This document shows positions 25,681 to 33,543 of a DNA stretch of 46,707 nucleotides, piece by piece (the stretch's first letter is position 1; every line of letters starts with the position of its first letter). The translations under genes and the position numbers were made by a program. The notes under the pieces were generated by a model. It searched no databases. It was given only the letters and a program-made list of their open reading frames with translations, and was not told the origin of the DNA. This stretch comes from an uncultured Neomegalonema sp. (GTDB lineage Bacteria > Pseudomonadota > Alphaproteobacteria > Rhodobacterales > Rhodobacteraceae), in the NCBI GenBank assembly GCA_937948985.1, contig CALFAK010000135.1, forward strand, positions 1-46,707. The letters are read 5' to 3'.

Positions 25681-26259
25681 ATGAACGCCATTATCAAAAT
25701 CGACGAAGACGATTTCGCCCCCGCCCGCCTTACCGGCGCGGATGTTCTCGCTATGACCAGCGCGGGTGTCCTGCCCGAAGGGCGCGGGTACGAGTTGATC
25801 GAAGGTGTGCTTGTAAAAATGGCCGCGCAATACGACCCACATGTCCGCATCATCGCGCAGCTGCTCAGAAAATTGAATGCGCTTATCCCTCAGGAACTGC
25901 TCATCGCGTCAGCGCCAAGTATTTTTCTCTCCGAGCAAACGATGCTGGAGCCGGACATCGCGATTTTTCCGTTGGATATAAAAAGCACCGATGTGCGTGG
26001 TGGCGACATCCTTCTTGCCATCGAAGTCTCCGACACCACACTCCGCTATGATTTGGGCAAGAAAGCCAAGCTGTACGCGGCCCACGGAGTGGGCCATTAC
26101 TGGGTTTTCGACGTCACCGCCGAACGCTTGCACCGTCATTCCGGTCCCGTCGGTGAAGACTATAAAAATATTGTTGTCAGCGGTTTCGATGAGACGGTTT
26201 CGCTGCCGATTGAGGGACTGAGCGTAAGCAGCTTAAATATCGTGCCATCCCTTTCGTGA
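25681..26259 (+). CDS. Uma2 family (PD-(D/E)XK fold) protein
   Basis: A 192-aa protein of the Uma2/DUF820 family, with the restriction-endonuclease-like core: E in YELIEGVLVKM, D in LEPDIAIFP, and E-x-x-K in AIEVSDTTLRYDLGKKAKLY, followed by GVGHYWVFDV. Family members are abundant in cyanobacteria and scattered in proteobacteria; nuclease activity is predicted from fold, and the biology is unknown. The start is placed at ATG 25681; ATGs at 25669 and 25672 are in frame and equally possible. It is a single gene, divergent from the alpha/beta hydrolase, with a hairpin after the stop. Confidence 0.85.
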   Translation: MNAIIKIDEDDFAPARLTGADVLAMTSAGVLPEGRGYELIEGVLVKMAAQYDPHVRIIAQLLRKLNALIPQELLIASAPSIFLSEQTMLEPDIAIFPLDIKSTDVRGGDILLAIEVSDTTLRYDLGKKAKLYAAHGVGHYWVFDVTAERLHRHSGPVGEDYKNIVVSGFDETVSLPIEGLSVSSLNIVPSLS

Positions 26260-26281
26260 GGTATTACCAGATGTCCCCGGC

Positions 26282-26310
26282 CTCACACGGACAAAGCACT
26301 ATCGTGTGAG
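26282..26310 (+). terminator. Hairpin downstream of the Uma2 gene
   Basis: CTCACACG (26282-26289) and CGTGTGAG (26303-26310) form a perfect 8-bp stem with a 13-base loop, followed by TTTCATC. It lies 23 bases after the stop codon. The short T-run makes it a weak terminator candidate. Confidence 0.45.
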
Positions 26311-26380
26311 TTTCATCGTGAGGCATTGCGCGATTGGCGCGTTTTCCGGATGGTGTGGCAAACAGTATTGGAGAACCCTG

Positions 26381-26938
26381 ATGTCTGATCTATCCCGCCG
26401 CACGGCCCTTGCGGGCATGGCCGCCGCCGCCGCCACAGCGCCGCTGTCCAGCCTCAAAGCGTTGCCCGTCGGCACACCCGCGCCGGAATGGGATATTTCG
26501 GAATGGATCAATTCCGAGCCGATCAACCTGCACGATCTGAGAGGTCAGGTTGTGGTGATCGACTTCTTTCAGCTTTGGTGTCCCGGCTGCAAAACCTTCT
26601 CAATCCCGCTGAGCCTGCAATGGGAGCGTGAGTTCGCGGCGGATATCGCCGCCGACCGGATGAAGATTGTCAGCATTCACACCGTCTTTGAAGGGCACGA
26701 GCATCAGACCGTTGAGCGGCTGCGCAAGTTTGTGAAAGAGACGGGCTTTGGTCATCCGGTAGGCCATGATCATCTGGATATCCATCCGCGTTTTCCAAAC
26801 ACAATGATTCTTTACGGCACGCGCGGCACGCCGGAGATGGCCATTATCGATAAGAACGGTTTGATCGCGTTTCAGAAAATCGGCTTTTTCGATACGGAAG
26901 AGAAAACCCGACTGATCCGCGATCTGATTGACGCCTGA
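26381..26938 (+). CDS. Tat-signal thioredoxin-fold (redoxin/TlpA-like) protein
   Basis: A 185-aa protein. A twin-arginine signal (SRRTALAGMAAAAATAPL, residues 5-22) is followed by a thioredoxin-like domain with active site WCPGC (C67, C70) after VVVIDFFQL, and the cis-proline segment GTRGTPEMAIIDKNG. It probably reduces or oxidises thiols outside the cytoplasm. The PVGHDHLD and FEGHEHQTVERL histidines are unusual for TlpA and could bind metal, which is speculative. The start is ATG 26381 with GGAGAA upstream; the frame extends 75 bases further up without a good site. It converges with a 57-aa gene five bases away. Confidence 0.85.
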   Translation: MSDLSRRTALAGMAAAAATAPLSSLKALPVGTPAPEWDISEWINSEPINLHDLRGQVVVIDFFQLWCPGCKTFSIPLSLQWEREFAADIAADRMKIVSIHTVFEGHEHQTVERLRKFVKETGFGHPVGHDHLDIHPRFPNTMILYGTRGTPEMAIIDKNGLIAFQKIGFFDTEEKTRLIRDLIDA

Positions 26939-26943
26939 TCAAG

Positions 26944-27117
26944 CTATGCGCGCCTGCCGAACCCTTTTTTGGGCGCGGCAGCCCTGCGCTCATTGCGCTC
27001 GGCGACTTTATCGTCGGCTGCACGTGCCTGATTTATTTTGTCCAAAGCTTTGTCCTGCATTCGTTGTTTATGCGCTTCGACTTCCTCGCGCCATGCGACG
27101 TTCTTTTTGAGTGGCAT
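26944..27117 (-). CDS. Small basic hypothetical protein (57 aa)
   Basis: Translation of the minus strand gives a 57-aa, strongly charged protein, MPLKKNVAWREEVEAHKQRM at the front and AAAPKKGFGRRA at the end. It is helical in character and similar in style to the DUF4169 protein, though I do not see the same motif. A GGGGAA sequence lies upstream of the ATG. The gene fills the space between the redoxin stop and the terminator at 27192. Function unknown. Confidence 0.55.
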   Translation of the reverse strand: MPLKKNVAWREEVEAHKQRMQDKALDKINQARAADDKVAERNERRAAAPKKGFGRRA

Positions 27118-27191
27118 CAGTTTCGTTCCCCGCGTTAAAAATCGGCCACCAGCGTAACGCGAAAAGTTTGACCGCTTGTTTACACCGCATC

Positions 27192-27225
27192 AAAAAGCCC
27201 CGCTCCTTTCTGGAACGAGGCTTTT
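27192..27225 (-). terminator. Rho-independent terminator
   Basis: AAAAGCC (27193-27199) pairs with GGCTTTT (27219-27225), extended by inner pairs between CGCTCC and GGAACG (one mismatch). The minus strand ends in GGCTTTTTG. It lies about 75 bases past the stop of the 663-aa lipoprotein gene and probably ends the long lgt-to-lipoprotein transcript. Confidence 0.75.
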
Positions 27226-27297
27226 GTGCCGTACGTCTTGCATCCTTGCTGGAGCATTTTTTAAGACGATTTCCGAGTCAAAACACTTAACAGCATT

Positions 27298-29289
27298 CTA
27301 GGCGTCGAGGGCGCCGGAGGTTTTTAGAAGTTCCATGATGCCGTCGCGTGCGCCTTGTGCCGCATAGAAAGCGTCTTCGCCCCAATTGGCGTCGAGCGAC
27401 CCGGCAGGGACATCATTTTCCTGAACGACTTGACCGATCCGCGTGCCGGAGCCGTCTTCGACCAGCCACGTGATTTTGATCCGGTCTGCGCCGTTTCCAC
27501 GCTGATGATCGACCTGTGCAACCAGATAAAGGGCATCGGGCGTGCCATTCGACGCAAGATTCGCTCCAGATTGCGCGAGCAGACGACTGACTTCGCGGGT
27601 CAAGGCCTGATCGCCATCACCCGGCGCGCCGCGCACGCCACGGAAGACCAGCGCTTTCGGTCCGCTTGGTGCCGGAGCTGCCTGAACCGGACGCAATGTG
27701 TCAAAGCTTGGAGGGGGTGCTCTGTTCACGGGTGGTTGTGTGTTCAGCGCTGGCGCGGCCGGCGGTTGGATCGGCTTTGGCGCAAGCATCGCGGTTTGCG
27801 TATTCACAACGGGTTTTGGTGCAGGGTCGATGAACTGGATATCAGAGATCACAGGCTGCTGTGGTTCGACAACACGCGGTGCCAGCGGTGCGGGCTGGAC
27901 CGGGGCGGCGAGCGCGGCGGTGCGAACGGGGGAAGGCCGTGCGCGGGGCAGAGGCTGCGTCGTCACCTGATAAGGCACGGCGGGTGCGGATTGCGTGGTT
28001 ACCGCAGCGCGCGAAGGCCGCACGCGCGGCATGGGCGCCAAGCTGGGTGCGCCGGATGCCAGACGTTGCTGATAACGTGGATCGGTCAGGCTTGGCGCGC
28101 TGGCGAGGCTGGTCAGCGTGGCCCGGCGCAAGTCTGCGTTGCGGCGCAAACGATCCGCCACGCGACGTCCGACAGCCATCACGGCATCATCACCCAACGA
28201 TCCCCAAGAGCCGCCGCTTTGGGATTCGGGAAAAATCCCGACCAGCTCACCTGCCGAGGAAAACAGTTTCCACTCCGCACGTGCTGTGTTGCCTTCACGG
28301 CTGGCCGATGCGCGCAGGTCAAAGATGGCGGGAGCGGAACGGGCTGCGGCTTCGTCCACGGGTGCGCCAAGCTCGTTTGCGATCGTGCGGGCAAGCAATG
28401 ACGAGGCCGCGCCCGGTGCGCCAACGACAGGGTGCACGTTGACCACAGCACCGTTGTTCAGGCGTGAGCGGATCACGAGGATCGGTGATGCGGGTCTGGC
28501 CGCCTGTGCCTGGATCGGTGCCGTTGCGAGCGGTGCGGCCAAAGGTGGCGCGCTGTAAAGCAATTGCGATTGCGTTTCCGGCACATAAGCGGGGGGCGCG
28601 GAGGCCAGTTCGTAGGCCTCATAAGCGCCCGTATCGACGCTCTGAGACGCGAAATCGTTTACGGGTCCTGCCTCGAATGGTCCCGCATCGAATGGCACGG
28701 GCTGATATGCTTGGAAATCAGAGTCGGACTGAACAGGGACGCCGATTTGTGGCACGTCGTTCTGGGCAATCGGGAAAATCTCGTCGGGTGGCGTCCCGAC
28801 TGTCCCGATACGGGCTTGTCCGGTTTCAACAACGTCGGCAAAGGTCGGTTGATCGTATTGCTGAACAACCTCGAACCGGCCACCATTTTGCGGTGACGGC
28901 AGGGGCAGATTCTGTTGCTGCTGCGGGATGACAAGGGCCGTGCGGGGGGCTTCGGCCTCTGGCTGATACGAAGGAATCTGCAAGACCCCGGTGTTCAGGT
29001 CACTTGGCAACGGGGGCAGGTCAGGCGCTGTCGCAGGTGCTTGCGCCACCTGTGCGGGCGGTTCGGGCAAATCAAGCCCGGCCAAATCCGTGGGGGGCAG
29101 CGGAGGACCGAATTCCTGCGGTTGGATTCCGGTCACACTCGGCGGTTTCTTCGATTGCAGCTCGTAGCCGAGCGTTGTCGGGGCATCCGGCAACTTGCTC
29201 GCGTAGTCACAGCCCGCAAGCAGGCCCGCTGCCATTGGCAGAAACAGAATGCGTGCGAGTGCGGTCGAGGTTGGCTTTGGAGCTATCAT
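27298..29289 (-). CDS. Large Pro/Ala/Gln-rich lipoprotein with duplicated domain
   Basis: A 663-aa lipoprotein: signal peptide with lipobox LAGC (C27), then a long low-complexity linker rich in Pro, Ala and Gln (residues 45-265). Two similar globular domains follow, at about 280-383 and 545-657, separated by a second proline-rich linker. Both share a G-APG start, an L-R---LL/LA helix, an A-R-or-G-x-P-A-L strand, a central W, and a W-G-x-L/E-DA-x-A end. I do not recognise a named family. The gene starts 14 bases after the M24-type gene's stop, so it is the last gene of that operon, and a terminator follows. It is likely an envelope-spanning or outer-membrane protein. Confidence 0.8.
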   Translation of the reverse strand: MIAPKPTSTALARILFLPMAAGLLAGCDYASKLPDAPTTLGYELQSKKPPSVTGIQPQEFGPPLPPTDLAGLDLPEPPAQVAQAPATAPDLPPLPSDLNTGVLQIPSYQPEAEAPRTALVIPQQQQNLPLPSPQNGGRFEVVQQYDQPTFADVVETGQARIGTVGTPPDEIFPIAQNDVPQIGVPVQSDSDFQAYQPVPFDAGPFEAGPVNDFASQSVDTGAYEAYELASAPPAYVPETQSQLLYSAPPLAAPLATAPIQAQAARPASPILVIRSRLNNGAVVNVHPVVGAPGAASSLLARTIANELGAPVDEAAARSAPAIFDLRASASREGNTARAEWKLFSSAGELVGIFPESQSGGSWGSLGDDAVMAVGRRVADRLRRNADLRRATLTSLASAPSLTDPRYQQRLASGAPSLAPMPRVRPSRAAVTTQSAPAVPYQVTTQPLPRARPSPVRTAALAAPVQPAPLAPRVVEPQQPVISDIQFIDPAPKPVVNTQTAMLAPKPIQPPAAPALNTQPPVNRAPPPSFDTLRPVQAAPAPSGPKALVFRGVRGAPGDGDQALTREVSRLLAQSGANLASNGTPDALYLVAQVDHQRGNGADRIKITWLVEDGSGTRIGQVVQENDVPAGSLDANWGEDAFYAAQGARDGIMELLKTSGALDA

Positions 29290-29302
29290 TTCTTCACCAG
29301 CG

Positions 29303-30451
29303 CTATGTCACGATCAAATCGAGGGTTGACCGGGACAAGCATTCCGAACCGCTGGCGGTGACGAGCGATGTACGCCCCAGACACTGCGCGGCTCCGGTTT
29401 CGCTATCCATCAGAATCATATGAATGAAAAAGGTCATATTCTCTCTGATTTCCGTTCCGGCTGCCTCATAAAACATTTGCGAATCCATCCACGAAGGGGT
29501 GAACCGCGCGCCGACGCTATAACCACAAGCGTTAAGCCTTTGTTGCCGGTAACCATATTTATCAAGAATTCTGACGTGCTCGTTAAACACGTCACCCATC
29601 GTATTTCCGGGCTTGAGCGCGGTTTCGCAGGCTTGCAGTGCCTCCCGCGCCGCCTCGCGCATCCGTTCATGTTCGGCGCGGGGTTTACCCACAATCAGCG
29701 TATTCATCATCGGTGCGTGATAACGCCGCCACGCGCCGGACCATTCGAGTGTGAGCTGATCATTGTCATCCAACCGCCTGCGGCCGGAGAAATATCGGCA
29801 AAGCAGCGCGCCGTCGCCGGAGCCGATGATGAATTCGTTGCCCGCGTAATCGCCGCCGCGCGCGAAGATATCACCCTGCATTCCGGCAAGAATCGCCCCC
29901 TCGTGCGCGCCCGCATGGGTCATTTCAATGGCCGCATCAAGCGCGTGGTCCGAGAGCTCCGCCGCTTTGCGGACATAGACGATTTCGGCGTCGCTCTTAA
30001 CAAGGCGCAGATTTGAGATCAGGGGCGAGGCATCGACCAGCTTTGTCTTGGTCAGCGCCGCCTCGACCATGCGCCAGTTTTTTGCGGTCAGCCCTTGGGT
30101 GTCAAACTCCACGCCAAGACGCTTTCGCTTATACAGCCCCATCTCCTTGAGCAGTGCCTTGAGATCGAACGCGGGGTTGGCGGTTTGCGAATCGACCCAA
30201 ACGCGGATGTCTCGCAGAATCGATGTGTGCTTGGCCTGTCGCAGATCGGCAGAGCGCGTCAGCAGAACCGGATCGCCGGCGCGCGGCACGATCATGCATT
30301 GGAAAAAGCAGAACCCGAATGTGTCATACCCGGTCAGCCAATAATGGCTTTCAGGCGCGAACAGCAGCATCCCGTCCAAATCTTGCGCATCCATCGCGGC
30401 GCGTGTTTTGGCGAGGCGTTCGGCGTATTCGCCCTTTGAAAAATGTGGCAT
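29303..30451 (-). CDS. M24/creatinase-fold hydrolase, metal ligands absent
   Basis: A 382-aa pita-bread fold protein: a creatinase-like N-terminal domain (FAPESHYWLTGYDTFGFCFF, residues about 31-50) and an M24-type C-terminal domain. The usual five metal ligands of Xaa-Pro peptidases (D, D, H, E, E) are not found: LEWSGAWRRYHAPMMNT, ACGYSVGARF, NMTFFIHMIL and CLGRTSLVT occupy those places. This points to the metal-free creatinase/ectoine-hydrolase-like branch rather than a peptidase. The start is ATG 30451 with GGGGAG upstream. It lies between pgeF and the large lipoprotein gene on the same strand. Substrate unknown, probably an amide or cyclic small molecule. Confidence 0.8.
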   Translation of the reverse strand: MPHFSKGEYAERLAKTRAAMDAQDLDGMLLFAPESHYWLTGYDTFGFCFFQCMIVPRAGDPVLLTRSADLRQAKHTSILRDIRVWVDSQTANPAFDLKALLKEMGLYKRKRLGVEFDTQGLTAKNWRMVEAALTKTKLVDASPLISNLRLVKSDAEIVYVRKAAELSDHALDAAIEMTHAGAHEGAILAGMQGDIFARGGDYAGNEFIIGSGDGALLCRYFSGRRRLDDNDQLTLEWSGAWRRYHAPMMNTLIVGKPRAEHERMREAAREALQACETALKPGNTMGDVFNEHVRILDKYGYRQQRLNACGYSVGARFTPSWMDSQMFYEAAGTEIRENMTFFIHMILMDSETGAAQCLGRTSLVTASGSECLSRSTLDLIVT

Positions 30452-30568
30452 CTGTATCTCCCCTTCGGTTTCGGGGGAGTATAAGGCGGTGTGGGGAAAT
30501 GTGATGCCGAATTTATACGCTGCCACCGGAACTTTTCTCCGATGCGCGAGAATGCGAGATGGTGGCTT

Positions 30569-31351
30569 TTATTTCTTCAGCATGATCGCAGACAGACCGC
30601 GTCCGTAATCGCCTTCGCCCTGATGCAGTGCGCGGCGGTTGGAGAAAAAGCGCTCCGCATCGCCATAGGTACAATGCGGGGCGATCTCGACCTGCTTGAC
30701 CCCGTTCGCGCGCAGACGGGCGCGGGCGTAGCCGGAGAGGTCAAAGCGATAGTGGTCGGCTTTCTGAGGATCGGGGCGGAAGAATGAGCCGTTGCCGCTG
30801 TCCGTCTCGACAAACCGCGCCCGATAGGCCGCGTCGACCTGATAATTCGCTTGTGAGATACAAGGGCCGATGGCGGCCAGAATACGTTGGCGTTCCGAGC
30901 CGAGTGCGATCATCGCTTCGACGGTTGCCTCCAACACGCCGCCCAGCGCCCCTTTCCAGCCCGCATGGGCCGCGCCAATGATACTCGCTTTGGGATCGGT
31001 GAACAGCACAGGCGCGCAATCGGCGGTCAGGATGCCAAGCGCGATGTCAGGCACATCCGTCACCATCGCATCCGCTTTCGGCGGCTTTCCCGGACGCCAC
31101 GGGGTGGTGACGGTGACCACATCGGCGCTGTGGTGCTGATAACAGGAGATCAGGTTTTCACGCGGCACTTTCAGCGCCCGCGAGGCCAGCAGGCGGTTTT
31201 TGGCGACATTCTCGCGCGTGTCATCTGTGGCCCCACGCCCGCATTGAAGCGAGGCGTAGATGCCTTCGGAGACGCCGCCCGCGCGGGTGAAGAAAGCGTG
31301 CTTGATTCCCTCAACAGCGCCGAGTTCGTCCGTTTGCAGCATTTCGATCAT
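30569..31351 (-). CDS. pgeF: Peptidoglycan editing factor / multicopper polyphenol oxidase family
   Basis: A 260-aa YfiH/LACC1-type protein. Conserved metal and catalytic residues are visible: H73/H74 in SCYQHHSADV, C112 in TADCAPVLF and H129 in AAHAGWKG. The E. coli homologue PgeF removes wrongly incorporated L-Ser from peptidoglycan precursors; other relatives act on purine nucleosides. Its ATG overlaps the stop of a 52-codon gene by four bases, which in turn overlaps midA. Confidence 0.92.
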   Translation of the reverse strand: MIEMLQTDELGAVEGIKHAFFTRAGGVSEGIYASLQCGRGATDDTRENVAKNRLLASRALKVPRENLISCYQHHSADVVTVTTPWRPGKPPKADAMVTDVPDIALGILTADCAPVLFTDPKASIIGAAHAGWKGALGGVLEATVEAMIALGSERQRILAAIGPCISQANYQVDAAYRARFVETDSGNGSFFRPDPQKADHYRFDLSGYARARLRANGVKQVEIAPHCTYGDAERFFSNRRALHQGEGDYGRGLSAIMLKK

Positions 31352-31506
31352 GACCGGGCACCATCTGTAAAAAGCACCTCTGCACCGTACTTGATGCGAG
31401 GCCTGTTAAATCGTGGAAGTCTACCATCGGCTGAGACAGACCCCGCGTCTGCAAAGCGGTATTTCATACCGCATTGCGTTTGGGGCAGGAAATCTGTGTC
31501 GATCAT
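31348..31506 (-). CDS. Previously hidden 52-aa gene between midA and pgeF
   Basis: The 151 bases between midA and pgeF encode a complete 52-codon ORF. Its ATG (31506-31504) overlaps the midA TGA by four bases, and its TGA (31350-31348) overlaps the pgeF ATG by four bases. The protein begins MIDTDFLPQTQCGMKYRFAD and ends RIKYGAEVLFTDGARS. It is basic-polar, with no signal and no membrane segment. Exact double ATGA coupling in an operon where lgt-midA is coupled in the same way makes chance unlikely. I recognise no family; it could help MidA or PgeF, or simply pass ribosomes along. Confidence 0.72.
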   Translation of the reverse strand: MIDTDFLPQTQCGMKYRFADAGSVSADGRLPRFNRPRIKYGAEVLFTDGARS

Positions 31507-32579
31507 ATTCCAACATCCTCCGCAAACCCGGCTGGCGGGATTTCATCACCCGTCAGCGCCAGTGCCTTGAATAACGTGCCCATCGCGTCGGGCGCGGTCA
31601 GGCGTTCCAACGCCGCCTCCACCGTTTCGCGCTGTTCGGGTTGCGATTTGGCCAGCATTGCCGCGCGCAAGCGGATACCGAGCCATTCGAGTAACGGCCC
31701 CTGCGGACGCACGCCCCAACTGACCGCGCCCGCATCCTCAGCGGCCTTGGCCAGTGCAAGAAAATCGACATGTGCCGTCAAATCCGCCAGCCCCGGCGCG
31801 CCCAACACATCTGCGTAAGCATGGTCTTTCACCGCTTGCAGCGTATCGCCGCTCGCCTTGGCAACCGCATAGCCATAATCGATCAGCAGCGCGGCCCCGC
31901 CATCTTTCGCCAGCCGCTCACCGATTTGCGTGGCCGCCGCGCGGCCCGCCGGACAGGTCTCGTATATCGCGCCGTCCGCAGCGCCCTCCGGTACACCCTC
32001 GCGGGTGGAGAGCGGCGGTGTCAGGCCAAAGGTCAGTGCATCGTCTTGCAAACCGATAACCCTCTCGCACAGCGCGCCGTCTTGGATCATAAATTGCCGG
32101 ATCGGCAGCGCATCGATGAACTCGTTCGCGATCAGGAACAGCGGCCCGTCGGGCACATCCGCCAGCGCATCCGCCCATTGCGGTTGATGGGCCGAAAGCG
32201 CTTCCCACTGCTTTTGCCGCAAGGCGGGCGAGGTCTCGACCAGCCACAGATTGGCCGCCTCAGTAAACCCCTTCACCTTCCCCGTCGCGCGCAGAATATC
32301 CGCCATCAGCGTCCCGCGACCGGGGCCAAGCTCGGCGAGGATGAAGGGCGACGGCGATCCCCGATCCGTCCATGCCTGCGCCAGCCACAGGCCAATAATC
32401 TCGCCGAACATCTGGCTGATTTCAGGGGCCGTGGTGAAGTCGCCGCCTTTGCCGAGCGGGTCGCGGGTGATGTAATAGCCATATTCGGGATGGCCGAGGC
32501 ACAGGCTCATGTAGTCAGCCACGCTCATCGGTCCGTTCGCCGCGATTTGTTGGCGGATGATGTGTTCCAGCGCCGTCAT
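31503..32579 (-). CDS. MidA/NDUFAF7-family SAM-dependent methyltransferase
   Basis: A 358-aa protein that begins MTALEHIIRQQIAANGPMSV and carries the family motifs YMSLCLGHPEYGYY (about 23-36), GDFTTAPEISQMFGE, and the SAM site LAELGPGRGTLMADIL. The mitochondrial homologue NDUFAF7/MidA dimethylates an arginine in a complex I subunit; the bacterial target is not established. The start ATG 32579 overlaps the lgt stop by four bases, and the stop overlaps the 52-aa gene. Length and context are standard for alphaproteobacteria. Confidence 0.92.
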   Translation of the reverse strand: MTALEHIIRQQIAANGPMSVADYMSLCLGHPEYGYYITRDPLGKGGDFTTAPEISQMFGEIIGLWLAQAWTDRGSPSPFILAELGPGRGTLMADILRATGKVKGFTEAANLWLVETSPALRQKQWEALSAHQPQWADALADVPDGPLFLIANEFIDALPIRQFMIQDGALCERVIGLQDDALTFGLTPPLSTREGVPEGAADGAIYETCPAGRAAATQIGERLAKDGGAALLIDYGYAVAKASGDTLQAVKDHAYADVLGAPGLADLTAHVDFLALAKAAEDAGAVSWGVRPQGPLLEWLGIRLRAAMLAKSQPEQRETVEAALERLTAPDAMGTLFKALALTGDEIPPAGFAEDVGI

Positions 32580-33409
32580 GCGGGTGCGCGGCGCATTGCG
32601 GCGATGATCAGGATCGCGCCGACAATAATCATCGGCAGTGATAGTAACTGTCCCATCTGCAAACATTCGCCCAGCGGCTTGATAACACAGCCTAATCCTT
32701 CATTCGGCTCACGGAAAAACTCGACGATGGTACGGGACAGGCCGTAGCCGATGAGGAAAACGCCCGCCGCCAGTCCCGGACGACGCAAACCACCCCGCCA
32801 CGCGACCAGCGCCAGTACAATCATCAGCAGTAAGCCCTCAAGCCCCGCCTCATACAGCTGGCTGGGGTGACGCGGCACTTGCGCGGGATCGGTCGGGAAT
32901 ACAAACGCCCAGGGACCGTCCCAAGGCTTGCCCCAAAGCTCGCTGTTGATGAAGTTCGCAATCCGCCCGAACAGCAATCCGAAAGGCGTCGCACAAGCGA
33001 TCACATCAGCGGTGGACAGCTTTGGTGCGGGATTCCAGCGGCAGAACAGCAGCGCCCCGACAACGACTCCAAGGAAGCCGCCGTGGAAAGACATACCGCC
33101 GTTCCACGTCTTTAAAATCTCAAGCGGATTAGCGAGGTAATAATCGAAATTGTAAAATAACACGAAACCCAAACGTCCGCCCAAAATCACGCCGAAGGTC
33201 AGCATGAATAGCAGCCCCTCCGCCTTATCCGGCGCGAAGGGCGGCGTGTCGTTGCGCCACAAATGCGGGCGCGCGGTCAGCATCATCACATACCGCCAGC
33301 CCAGCATCAGCCCGACAATATACGCCAGCGCGTACCAGCGGATACCAAAGCCCCCGAACGAGATGGCGAACGGGTCAATGACGGGGAAGGGCAGAACGGG
33401 CAATATCAT
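32576..33409 (-). CDS. lgt: Prolipoprotein diacylglyceryl transferase
   Basis: A 277-aa inner-membrane enzyme with about seven hydrophobic segments. It moves diacylglycerol from phosphatidylglycerol to the lipobox cysteine of prolipoproteins, the first step of lipoprotein maturation; this window alone encodes four or more such substrates. Family marks: IRWYALAYIVG near residue 23, MSFHGGFLG in the middle and GRIANFINSELWGKP (the Lgt signature). I chose ATG 33409 (MILPVLPFPVIDPFAI); the upstream extension is not Lgt-like. First gene of the minus-strand operon and divergent from surE. Confidence 0.95.
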   Translation of the reverse strand: MILPVLPFPVIDPFAISFGGFGIRWYALAYIVGLMLGWRYVMMLTARPHLWRNDTPPFAPDKAEGLLFMLTFGVILGGRLGFVLFYNFDYYLANPLEILKTWNGGMSFHGGFLGVVVGALLFCRWNPAPKLSTADVIACATPFGLLFGRIANFINSELWGKPWDGPWAFVFPTDPAQVPRHPSQLYEAGLEGLLLMIVLALVAWRGGLRRPGLAAGVFLIGYGLSRTIVEFFREPNEGLGCVIKPLGECLQMGQLLSLPMIIVGAILIIAAMRRAPA

Positions 33410-33543
33410 GCGCGGGACGCTCCAAACTTGGTTTGCGTATGCTTTGGCTTTGATGGGTCTCAAGGTCAATGATACTTTTCTTGCGCTTTCGCACCGACAG
33501 CCGTTATCGGGTGGCAGGTTTTTCAAAATGTCCGGACATGAAA
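33410..33543. promoter_or_regulatory. Divergent promoter region lgt / surE
   Basis: The 134 bases between the two divergent starts should hold promoters for the lgt operon and the surE cluster. GGAGCG precedes the lgt ATG. I see no clear operator or -35/-10 pair that stands out. Confidence 0.35.

Noticed and set aside
29303-30451. M24 protein as the DMSP lyase DddP
   Set aside because: DddP is longer and keeps the metal ligands, which are absent here.
31456-31472. GCGGTA-TTTCA-TACCGC hairpin between midA and pgeF
   Set aside because: It lies inside the 52-codon gene, has no T-run, and the gene overlaps on both sides argue against termination here.
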